From contig CAIKYE010000011.1 of NCBI GenBank assembly GCA_903831585.1, forward strand, positions 1 to 6,109: a stretch of DNA of 6,109 nucleotides, read 5' to 3'. Positions 1 through 5,047 of this stretch are shown piece after piece. The translations under genes were made by a program, and so were the position numbers. Below the pieces are notes generated by a model, which saw only the letters and a list, made by a program, of their open reading frames with translations, ran no database searches and had not been told where the DNA came from. Each line of letters begins with the position of its first letter. Position 1 is the first letter of the stretch. This DNA is from an uncultured Micrococcales bacterium (GTDB lineage Bacteria > Actinomycetota > Actinomycetes > Actinomycetales > Microbacteriaceae).

Positions 1-39
1 ACTGCATGTCCATATATGGTTGTCCTTTAAAACTGCCAT
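1..39 (-). CDS. Possible 5' end of a minus-strand gene (partial, runs off left edge)
   Basis: Reading leftward from an ATG at 39-37, thirteen codons stay open to the window edge (MAVLKDNHIWTCS). A Shine-Dalgarno-like GAGGT lies at 44-48 on the complement, four bases before the ATG, which is the main support. If real, the gene is divergent from the membrane-protein gene at 145 and the two share a roughly 100-bp promoter region. Thirteen residues are too few to assign a family, and an open stretch this short is common by chance. The extension beyond the edge would decide it. Confidence 0.25.
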   Translation of the reverse strand, partial: MAVLKDNHIWTCS

Positions 40-144
40 TTTTACCTCGTTGACCTACGCTTATGAAGCGGGTTCGAGGTGATGTTTTCCTTCGAAAATA
101 GTTTCACAATCGACCCCTTTTGGCAATACCCAAAAAGAGGATTT

Positions 145-555
145 ATGAGCCTAAAAGCCCGATTTCTAGCCCTTGCGTGGCAACTACGTGTTGCTGTAAT
201 GGTGATTTTTTTAGAGGCCCTGGCCACCTCTGGGGTCGCTCTGTTTTTCATCTTCGGATTACTCACAGACGCAAAATTGGTTGCGACTCTAATTGCAATT
301 TGTGTTGTTGTCTCGGGTGCCGCGGCATTTCTTTTCTTCGTTGCGCGGCAACTTGTTTTTCGCAAGCGGTGGGCAAGAAGTGCGGCAATGTTTTGGCAAC
401 TCATCCAGATTGCAGTTGCGTGGAACAGCTTTGCCGGTGAAGTTACCGGCTACTACTTCGGCGTTTGGTTGCTAGCCACGGCCTTCTTGGGGCTCTACTT
501 TTTGTTCAACAAGACTGTGGTCGAACAAACCAACGAGCAGATTGATCGCGACTAG
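145..555 (+). CDS. Small four-helix integral membrane protein, function unknown
   Basis: This encodes a 136-residue, strongly hydrophobic protein of a kind common and uncharacterised in actinobacteria. Four membrane segments can be read by eye at about residues 16-38, 44-66, 79-96 and 102-121. A basic patch (RKRWAR, 73-78) lies between helices 2 and 3, and the C-terminal tail is acidic and polar (ending EQIDRD). There is no signal peptide with a cleavage site, no obvious catalytic motif and no cysteine pair. I chose the ATG at 145 because AGAGG (136-140) lies just upstream. The frame also has GTG/ATG starts at 79 and 82, but these would add 22 polar and aromatic residues unlike a normal N-terminus. 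The gene converges on the peroxiredoxin gene and shares its stop-codon bases with it, so it has no terminator of its own. I infer no function. Confidence 0.75.
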   Translation: MSLKARFLALAWQLRVAVMVIFLEALATSGVALFFIFGLLTDAKLVATLIAICVVVSGAAAFLFFVARQLVFRKRWARSAAMFWQLIQIAVAWNSFAGEVTGYYFGVWLLATAFLGLYFLFNKTVVEQTNEQIDRD

Positions 556-1022
556 ATTCCCAGTTGCTTTCTGAGCATGGCCACGTGGCCGGTTGCCTTC
601 ACGTTGTATAGCGGCAGTGTGATCTTGCCCTTGTCGTCAATCACGAAAGTTGAGCGAAGCACGCCTTCGTATGCGCGGCCATAGAGCATCTTCTCGCCAT
701 AAGAACCAAAGAGCTGGTGAACATCGAGTGACTCGTCGCTTAGCAACGGAAAGTTCAACTTCTGTTCCGAGTGAAATTTCTTCAGTTTCTTGATCGGGTC
801 TTTAGAAATTCCAACCACCTTGTAACCGGCAGCCTTGAGCGAATTGAGGTTCTCGTTGAAGTCGCAAGCCTCTTTGGTGCAGCCAGGGGTAGATGCGGCC
901 GGAAAGAAATAGACAATAACTTTCTCGCCCTTGAAGTCGGCGAGTTTCACTTTGTCGCCATCCTGGTTAAGCAGGGTAAATGCTGGTGCCTTGGTGCCCT
1001 CTTCGAGTCTTTCAGTGTTCAT
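552..1022 (-). CDS. bcp: Thioredoxin-dependent thiol peroxidase (Bcp/PrxQ-type peroxiredoxin)
   Basis: This cytoplasmic atypical 2-Cys peroxiredoxin reduces H2O2 and organic hydroperoxides and is recycled by thioredoxin. The 156-residue length is normal for the Bcp/PrxQ family. The active site reads STPGCTKEAC (residues 44-53): Thr45, peroxidatic Cys48 and a resolving cysteine, Cys53, five residues later, the spacing of the Bcp group with both cysteines. Arg123 in LRSTFVID supplies the conserved active-site arginine. The N-terminus carries the usual 'G..AP.F.L.NQDG..V.L.DFKG' start of the thioredoxin fold. The start is set by GGAGG on the complement at 1028-1032, five bases before the ATG. 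The gene is divergent from tRNA-Lys and convergent with the membrane protein. All key residues are present, so it should be functional. Confidence 0.96.
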   Translation of the reverse strand: MNTERLEEGTKAPAFTLLNQDGDKVKLADFKGEKVIVYFFPAASTPGCTKEACDFNENLNSLKAAGYKVVGISKDPIKKLKKFHSEQKLNFPLLSDESLDVHQLFGSYGEKMLYGRAYEGVLRSTFVIDDKGKITLPLYNVKATGHVAMLRKQLGI

Positions 1023-1027
1023 CTGAA

Positions 1028-1032
1028 CCTCC
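1028..1032 (-). promoter_or_regulatory. Shine-Dalgarno of bcp
   Basis: GGAGG on the minus strand, with a five-base spacer (TTCAG) before the ATG at 1022-1020. This strong site fixes the bcp start. Confidence 0.8.
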
Positions 1033-1052
1033 GTGCGTGGGTGAATACCTCA

Positions 1053-1058
1053 ATTTTA
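1053..1058 (-). promoter_or_regulatory. Candidate -10 element of the bcp promoter
   Basis: The minus strand reads TAAAAT here, five of six matches to TATAAT. This would put transcription start near 1046 and give a leader of about 24 bases containing the Shine-Dalgarno. I see no convincing -35 hexamer at 16-18 bp upstream, so this is only a candidate. Confidence 0.35.
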
Positions 1059-1094
1059 CCGAGCGAAACTGAACGAATCCTGAACCCCTGATGA

Positions 1095-1125
1095 TTGGCG
1101 ACTGCTAGCCAAAATCTGCTATTCT
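1095..1125 (+). promoter_or_regulatory. Candidate promoter of the tRNA-Lys gene
   Basis: An extended -10 (TGC followed by TATTCT at 1120-1125) lies about 29 bases before the mature tRNA 5' end, which leaves room for a short 5' leader removed by RNase P. A TTGGCG at 1095-1100 could be the -35, but its 19-bp spacing is long, so the extended -10 is the stronger part of the call. Confidence 0.4.
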
Positions 1126-1153
1126 TGGGTCTCGTTGCCGGTTTCGGCAGTTC

Positions 1154-1226
1154 GCGCCTCTAGCTCAATCGGCAGAGCAACTGACTCTTAATCAGTGGGT
1201 TCCGGGTTCAAGTCCCGGGGGGCGCA
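1154..1226 (+). tRNA. trnK: tRNA-Lys, anticodon CTT
   Basis: The 73-base sequence folds fully by hand. The acceptor stem GCGCCTC (1154-1160) pairs with GGGGCGC (1219-1225), with one G-U pair. The D stem is GCTC/GAGC (1163-1166, 1175-1178). The anticodon stem is ACTGA/TCAGT (1180-1184, 1192-1196) around the loop CTCTTAA, with anticodon CTT at 1187-1189. The variable loop is five bases, and the T stem CCGGG/CCCGG encloses TTCAAGT. The discriminator base is A1226. The 3' CCA is not encoded (CG follows), so it must be added after transcription. The tRNA reads AAG lysine codons. The gene is divergent from bcp, is followed by its own terminator and appears to be transcribed alone. Confidence 0.97.
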
Positions 1227-1228
1227 CG

Positions 1229-1265
1229 AAAACCCAGTTTCTTCTCACGAGAGCTGGGTTTTCTT
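1229..1265 (+). terminator. Intrinsic terminator after tRNA-Lys
   Basis: AAAACCCAG (1229-1237) is complementary to CTGGGTTTT (1254-1262), with a small inner CTC/GAG pairing, and the 3' arm runs into TTTTCTTC. It begins two bases after the tRNA discriminator, so it would end the tRNA transcript. The A-run on the 5' side makes it potentially active on the other strand too. Confidence 0.8.
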
Positions 1266-1291
1266 CACTTATAGGGCGCTCGAGATATCAT
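1264..1291 (+). promoter_or_regulatory. Candidate promoter of the P450 gene
   Basis: TTCACT (1264-1269, four of six matches to TTGACA) and TATCAT (1286-1291, five of six matches to TATAAT) are separated by 16 bp, directly after the tRNA terminator. Transcription would start near 1298, giving a leader of about 60 bases to the ATG at 1358. The ATTGGGCACG tandem repeat lies inside this leader. Confidence 0.35.
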
Positions 1292-1315
1292 CAGATTCCA
1301 GTCACAATCAAACAC

Positions 1316-1336
1316 ATTGGGCACGTATTGGGCACG
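1316..1336 (+). repeat. Tandem direct repeat in the P450 leader
   Basis: ATTGGGCACG occurs at 1316-1325 and again at 1327-1336, one base apart (11-bp period). A partial copy, ATGGGCAC, begins at the P450 start codon (1358-1365). The 11-bp period is about one helical turn, so the copies would face the same side of the DNA, as in some operators. A chance duplication is also possible. The second copy contains a TTG (1328) in frame with the P450. Confidence 0.6.
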
Positions 1337-1357
1337 GCAACGAAGGGTGATCTAAGA

Positions 1358-2551
1358 ATGGGCACAGCGGCTCACCTCGATTTCAATCAGCTTGGTTTCT
1401 CCATTCGTTCAGACCAGGTAATGAATGCCAGAGAAGACAATTGGTATGCGACGACTCCATTCGGTATAGCGGTGCTGCGTTACGAAGACGCAAACACGCT
1501 CTTGAAAGACAAGCGGTTATACCAGGGCACTAGAAAGTGGCCCTCGCACTATGGAATAACCGAAGGTCCGCTGGCATCCTGGTGGCAAACCATGTTGCTA
1601 AGCCTTGAGGGCGAAGACCACGTGAGATTGCGTCGTTTATCGACACCGGCATTTTCGCCAAGAACCATTGAGCCCCTGGCACCTCTATTTGCTTCTTTGG
1701 CAAACGACCTAATTGATGACTTTCAGGCTCGCGGAGAGTGCGAGTTCATGGCTGAGTTCGCTGAGCCATTCTCGGCAAAAGTCATCACTGGGTTACTCGG
1801 ACTCGATGAGGACTTGTGGCCAAAGGTTGCAGATTTTGCCACAAAGCTGGGTTACGTCTTCAGCGTCACCATCAAAGAAGATCTAGAAGTTATCGAGGAA
1901 GGTCTGCTCGGAATACTCGACATAGCCAGAGACCTAATTCAAAGCCGCCAGGGTAACGAGAGAGACGACTTCGTGGGAACGCTGGTCAAAGCAAGTGTTG
2001 ACGGTCAGAAGATAACCGAAGAAGAACTGCTTTCCCTTATCACTCTTATGATTTTCGCGGGCTTTGATACCACTCGCAATCAAATTGGTCTAGGCATGCA
2101 AACTTTTTCAGAACACCCTGACCAGTGGCAACTATTAGGAAGCACCCCGGACTTATCTAGAGCTGCCGTCGAAGAGGTAATGCGAGTCAATCCGACCATC
2201 ACATGGGTCTCTCGCGAAGCATCTGAGGATATTGAGCACAAAGGATTAACCATCAAGCAGGGAACCACCATTCATCTCTTGACTATCCCAGCGGGTAGCG
2301 ATCCGAGAAAGTTCGAAAACATCGGTTTTGATATAACTGCAGATCGCGCTTTTCACTTTGGATTCGGTGGGGGAATGCATCACTGCATAGGTCACTTCGT
2401 GGCAAGACTCGATATGTCAGAGGCCTTTAAAGCGCTCTCGCGAAGGCTGCCGAATATGAAAATTGCTCCTGGGGCTGAATATCTTCCAGATAGCGGAAAC
2501 ACCGGCCCAACCTTGCTGCCGATTACCTTTACCGCAAACTCAACTAAGTAA
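1358..2551 (+). CDS. Cytochrome P450 (bacterial class I type)
   Basis: This soluble heme-thiolate monooxygenase of 397 residues has the usual length for a bacterial P450. Hallmarks in order: C-helix HVRLRR (88-93) with His and Arg for the heme propionates; I-helix AGFDTT (234-239) with the acid-alcohol pair Asp237/Thr238 for oxygen activation; K-helix ExxR at Glu273-Arg276; Arg286 in the strand after it; and heme loop FGGGMHHCIG (336-345) with Cys343 as the iron ligand. The usual FDxxR segment reads FDITA (324-328), with Ala in place of Arg. The substrate cannot be read from the sequence. No ferredoxin or reductase gene is present, so redox partners must come from elsewhere. I prefer ATG 1358, with GAAGG about 11 bases upstream; a TTG at 1328 would add ten residues. 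Nine of 22 arginines use AGA, and sampled GC is lower than in the genes to the right. Confidence 0.95.
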   Translation: MGTAAHLDFNQLGFSIRSDQVMNAREDNWYATTPFGIAVLRYEDANTLLKDKRLYQGTRKWPSHYGITEGPLASWWQTMLLSLEGEDHVRLRRLSTPAFSPRTIEPLAPLFASLANDLIDDFQARGECEFMAEFAEPFSAKVITGLLGLDEDLWPKVADFATKLGYVFSVTIKEDLEVIEEGLLGILDIARDLIQSRQGNERDDFVGTLVKASVDGQKITEEELLSLITLMIFAGFDTTRNQIGLGMQTFSEHPDQWQLLGSTPDLSRAAVEEVMRVNPTITWVSREASEDIEHKGLTIKQGTTIHLLTIPAGSDPRKFENIGFDITADRAFHFGFGGGMHHCIGHFVARLDMSEAFKALSRRLPNMKIAPGAEYLPDSGNTGPTLLPITFTANSTK

Positions 2552-2566
2552 CTTGGGAAGCGCTTT

Positions 2567-3496
2567 CTAGCTCTCCAGTGCCTTCTTGAGCCAAGCCTTT
2601 GCCCTGGCCATATAATCCTTTGAAACCTGCGCTTCGGGAGCCATGCCCTCGAACGCGTGTGGACCACCGGCCACAACGTCGAGCTCGCAGGCAACACCGG
2701 CAGCCTTGAGTGCTTCGGCATACTTTCGATCTTCTTCATAGAACAACTCGATGTCGCCAACACCTATCCATGCCTTAGGCAACCCCTTGAGGTCTTTTCG
2801 TCTCGAAGGGGCAGCGTAGGCAGAGACATCATCTGCGCCAATTTGTGAACCAAGGTAAGAGGTCCAGCCGGCAAGGTTTAGTTTGTTGTTCCAAATAAAG
2901 TGGTCGACCTCATCGAGAGATCGGTCGAGTGCTGTTCGATCGTCGAGCATTGGGCAAAGCAGCCACTGAGCAATCGGCTGAGTCCCACCTTCATCGTGAA
3001 TTCGAAGCACTGATCCGGCGGCAAGCCCGCCACCTGCACTTTCGCCACCGATTGCGATTCGCTTTGTGTCGATGTTGTAGTTGGCCGCGTTTGCCAGCAT
3101 CCAGTGCCACGCCTCATTGCAGTCATCGATTGCGGCAGGATATGGGTTCTCGGGTGCGAGACGGTATTCCGGTGAAACAATCACGATGTCTAACTCGGTC
3201 GCGATTCGCGAAAGCAGAACGTCATCCATGTTTGGGGTGCCGATCATCATTCCGCCGCCGTGGATGTATAGCAACGCGGCCTTGGTCTTAGTCGAGGTTG
3301 GAGTGAAGACTCTGAGCCTTTGCCCACCAGAAGTTTTTACCCAGGCGATTGTGGTGCCGTCTTGAGTCTTCGCTTTTGGAAGCAAGAGCGGCAGCAGCAA
3401 ACGGGTTATCTTTCTGCCCAAACCACTGGTAACCGGAAGTTTCGGAAACGAACCGGTGGCTTTTCTAAGTTCGGGGTGAACTCGATTGATGTCCAT
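2567..3496 (-). CDS. Alpha/beta-hydrolase fold-3 esterase (hormone-sensitive-lipase type)
   Basis: This is a 309-residue carboxylesterase or lipase-like hydrolase of the HSL (family IV) group, acting on short or medium acyl esters. Visible marks: oxyanion-hole HGGG (79-82), the conserved YRLAPE (111-116), the nucleophile elbow GESAG with Ser153, probable acid Asp248 in GVGDIEL, and His280 in GGPHAFEG. The triad is complete. Residues 1-60 form the N-terminal cap and there is no signal peptide, so it is cytoplasmic. I chose ATG 3496 because AGGAGA (3503-3508, complement) sits six bases upstream. An in-frame ATG at 3562 would add 22 residues that include translated leader. The stop lies 15 bp from the convergent P450 stop. 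The natural substrate is unknown; a joint role with the P450 is inference from position only. Confidence 0.93.
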   Translation of the reverse strand: MDINRVHPELRKATGSFPKLPVTSGLGRKITRLLLPLLLPKAKTQDGTTIAWVKTSGGQRLRVFTPTSTKTKAALLYIHGGGMMIGTPNMDDVLLSRIATELDIVIVSPEYRLAPENPYPAAIDDCNEAWHWMLANAANYNIDTKRIAIGGESAGGGLAAGSVLRIHDEGGTQPIAQWLLCPMLDDRTALDRSLDEVDHFIWNNKLNLAGWTSYLGSQIGADDVSAYAAPSRRKDLKGLPKAWIGVGDIELFYEEDRKYAEALKAAGVACELDVVAGGPHAFEGMAPEAQVSKDYMARAKAWLKKALES

Positions 3497-3502
3497 TTTG
3501 AA

Positions 3503-3508
3503 TCTCCT
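3503..3508 (-). promoter_or_regulatory. Shine-Dalgarno that decides the hydrolase start
   Basis: AGGAGA on the minus strand, six bases before the ATG at 3496-3494. A good site at this distance argues against the longer in-frame start at 3562. Confidence 0.8.
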
Positions 3509-3535
3509 AAACGACTTTGTTTGGTGATAACTGAA

Positions 3536-3566
3536 TTGCAGAAACGGGATGCGTGACTCCATTATG
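3536..3566. promoter_or_regulatory. Possible overlapping divergent promoters between hydrolase and lipoprotein
   Basis: The 101-bp gap between the divergent genes contains CCATTATGG. On the plus strand CATTAT (3560-3565) with TTGCAG (3536-3541, 18-bp spacing) is a weak promoter match toward the lipoprotein. On the minus strand the same bases read CATAAT (3566-3561), five of six matches to a -10, toward the hydrolase, but without a clear -35. Both are weak, so the position is a suggestion. Confidence 0.2.
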
Positions 3567-3597
3567 GCTTGTCGGCGGCTAGCCCTAGAGTTTGGCC

Positions 3598-4005
3598 ATG
3601 TTTAGATTTCGGGCAGCCAAGATTGGCCTACTCGTGGCGCTGCTTGTTCTGTTCACCGGCTGCGCACCTCTTGGTTGGCAACATGCCGACAACCAAGAAT
3701 TACGTGCGGCTATGGCCAAGGCCGGCCAGGGTTGTGGACCACTTGAAACAGATCCCGATTATTGGCCAAGTTTCGAATGCACCTCAGCGGCAAACGATGG
3801 CTACGTAGTCGTCTATGACCAACACGAACAGCTAGTTGACGCAATGCTTGAGTATTGCCTTGAGCCGTATTCGGAGCTTGACCAGAATGATTGGGTCACT
3901 TCTGGGGGCTACTTCGTCAGGTCTGGCTCGGCGATAATAAAGACGCTAAGAAAGCACTTGGATTACGACTTCTATTCGGCGCAGAGCCTCTGCTACGAGT
4001 TGTGA
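3598..4005 (+). CDS. Small cysteine-rich lipoprotein, function unknown
   Basis: This encodes a 135-residue exported protein. The N-terminus is a textbook lipoprotein signal: basic MFRFRAAK, a hydrophobic run (9-19) and a lipobox FTGC with Cys22 as the lipid-bearing residue, so the mature protein should sit on the outer face of the membrane. The mature part has exactly four more cysteines (46, 61, 87, 132), an even number that would allow two disulfides. It is acidic and rich in Tyr and Trp (PDYWPSF, YDQHEQ, QNDWVTSGGYF). I do not recognise a family. The ATG at 3598 is preferred; a TTG at 3592 in the same frame would add two residues, and the upstream AGAG is a weak ribosome site. Its stop is 20 bp before the kinase start, which suggests co-transcription. 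Confidence 0.8.
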   Translation: MFRFRAAKIGLLVALLVLFTGCAPLGWQHADNQELRAAMAKAGQGCGPLETDPDYWPSFECTSAANDGYVVVYDQHEQLVDAMLEYCLEPYSELDQNDWVTSGGYFVRSGSAIIKTLRKHLDYDFYSAQSLCYEL

Positions 4006-4013
4006 GTTCACAC

Positions 4014-4018
4014 AGGAG
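4014..4018 (+). promoter_or_regulatory. Shine-Dalgarno that decides the phosphotransferase start
   Basis: AGGAG with a seven-base spacer to the ATG at 4026. It selects this start over the in-frame codons further upstream, which would place the kinase N-terminus inside the lipoprotein gene. Confidence 0.85.
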
Positions 4019-4025
4019 ACCTGAG

Positions 4026-4988
4026 ATGGCGTTTGCCGATTTGACCGTCGAGCAGCAGGTTGAGACCATGCTGCCGTTGGCACGCCAAATTATCGATGGG
4101 TTCGACCTCGGCGAGTGTGAACTTGAGTCGATAAACCACGAGTTCAACAGCACCTTCAAAGTGACTGCTTCGAGCGGCGAAAGATTCGCCTTGCGCATTA
4201 ACGTCAACTCGCAGCGAACGCTGGCTAACCTCAAAGCCGAGATCTTCTGGGTCGAGCAGCTTGCCGGTGTCGATGGGCTCAGGGTTCCTGCGCCTGTGAA
4301 AACCAGATCAGGCGAATACATCTCGAAGGCTTGGCACCCGATGCTTGAGCGCGATCTACTCGCGGTGCTATTCACTTGGCTCGAGGGCGAAGAACTCGGC
4401 GATGAACCAACCGAAGAGATGATGCGGGCGGCAGGTCGCGCGATGGCCAGAATGCACGCGGCATCGCGAGATACCAAGCTGCCAGAAGGCGCAAGCCTGC
4501 CAGTCGTCGATGATGTTTTCTGGTCATATGGAAATGCCATTGAGCCATCCGACCAGGTTTCGCCTCAAGACAAAGCAACTATCGCTCGAGCGGTTGACAA
4601 GATCGAAACCATCACTAGAGACCTCTACGCGCGCAACAGTCCGCAACTAATTCACGCAGATGTGCATCCGTGGAATGTGATGTGGCAGGGCAGCGATGTG
4701 GCCATCTTCGACTTTGATGATTGCGTCATCGGATTGCCGGTGCAAGACATTGCGGTGACTCTCTATTACAACGACACGGCTGAGCAAGACGCCGCGTTTC
4801 TGGCGGGCTATCAAGAATTCGCCCCGCTGCCTAAATACACAGAGACTGAGATGAATGCGCTCAAGATGCAGCGGCGAATTTTGTTACTCAGTTACATTCT
4901 CGAGACCGAAAACCCTGAGCATCGGGCGCTGGTGCCCGAGTATCTCGAAAAGACTATCGAGCGCATTCACGATTTGTTTGGTCGGTAG
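4026..4988 (+). CDS. APH-fold phosphotransferase, SrkA/homoserine-kinase-II-like
   Basis: This 320-residue cytoplasmic kinase-like enzyme belongs to the aminoglycoside phosphotransferase fold (APH superfamily, SrkA/RdoA-like group). The N-lobe carries FALRI (54-58), where the nucleotide-contacting position is Arg57, and a possible helix-C glutamate at Glu72. The C-lobe has the catalytic loop HADVHPWN (210-217) with Asp212 as base and Asn217 as metal ligand, followed by IFDFDD (227-232), which supplies the magnesium aspartate of the DFG-like site. GLPVQDIAV (236-244) is the usual following segment. All catalytic residues are present, so activity is expected. The substrate is not readable: relatives phosphorylate proteins, homoserine, choline or antibiotics, and nothing here points to antibiotic resistance. 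It lies 20 bp after the lipoprotein and 59 bp before the transporter. Confidence 0.9.
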   Translation: MAFADLTVEQQVETMLPLARQIIDGFDLGECELESINHEFNSTFKVTASSGERFALRINVNSQRTLANLKAEIFWVEQLAGVDGLRVPAPVKTRSGEYISKAWHPMLERDLLAVLFTWLEGEELGDEPTEEMMRAAGRAMARMHAASRDTKLPEGASLPVVDDVFWSYGNAIEPSDQVSPQDKATIARAVDKIETITRDLYARNSPQLIHADVHPWNVMWQGSDVAIFDFDDCVIGLPVQDIAVTLYYNDTAEQDAAFLAGYQEFAPLPKYTETEMNALKMQRRILLLSYILETENPEHRALVPEYLEKTIERIHDLFGR

Positions 4989-5047
4989 CGCTCAACTCGC
5001 GGTCATGCTGCCCGAGTCTTGGGAGCAGATGGGTTAGTTTGGAACTC

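Noticed and set aside
10..19. CCATATATGG palindrome as a regulator site
   Set aside because: A single ten-base AT-rich palindrome with no second copy or adjacent regulator; chance is likely.
42..404. Minus-strand 120-codon open frame at the left
   Set aside because: It overlaps the four-helix membrane protein antisense and gives a basic Arg/Thr/Ala-rich product without motifs. The membrane protein has the better start and composition.
2552..2566. GAAGCGCTTT near-palindrome between P450 and hydrolase as a bidirectional terminator
   Set aside because: The stem is only about six base pairs with no loop and no T-tract, too weak to call.
2392..2763. Minus-strand 123-codon open frame over the P450/hydrolase junction
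   Set aside because: It is out of frame with both genes and crosses both sets of conserved motifs, so it is a shadow frame.
3497..3562. 22-residue N-terminal extension of the hydrolase
   Set aside because: The strong AGGAGA Shine-Dalgarno for ATG 3496 lies inside this extension, and its residues do not resemble a signal peptide or a cap domain.
3917..4540. Minus-strand 207-codon open frame opposite the kinase
   Set aside because: It lies wholly across the lipoprotein end and the kinase N-terminal half, whose domains are clear. Its translation is low-complexity (Ser, Arg and Pro rich), as expected from antisense of a GC-biased gene.
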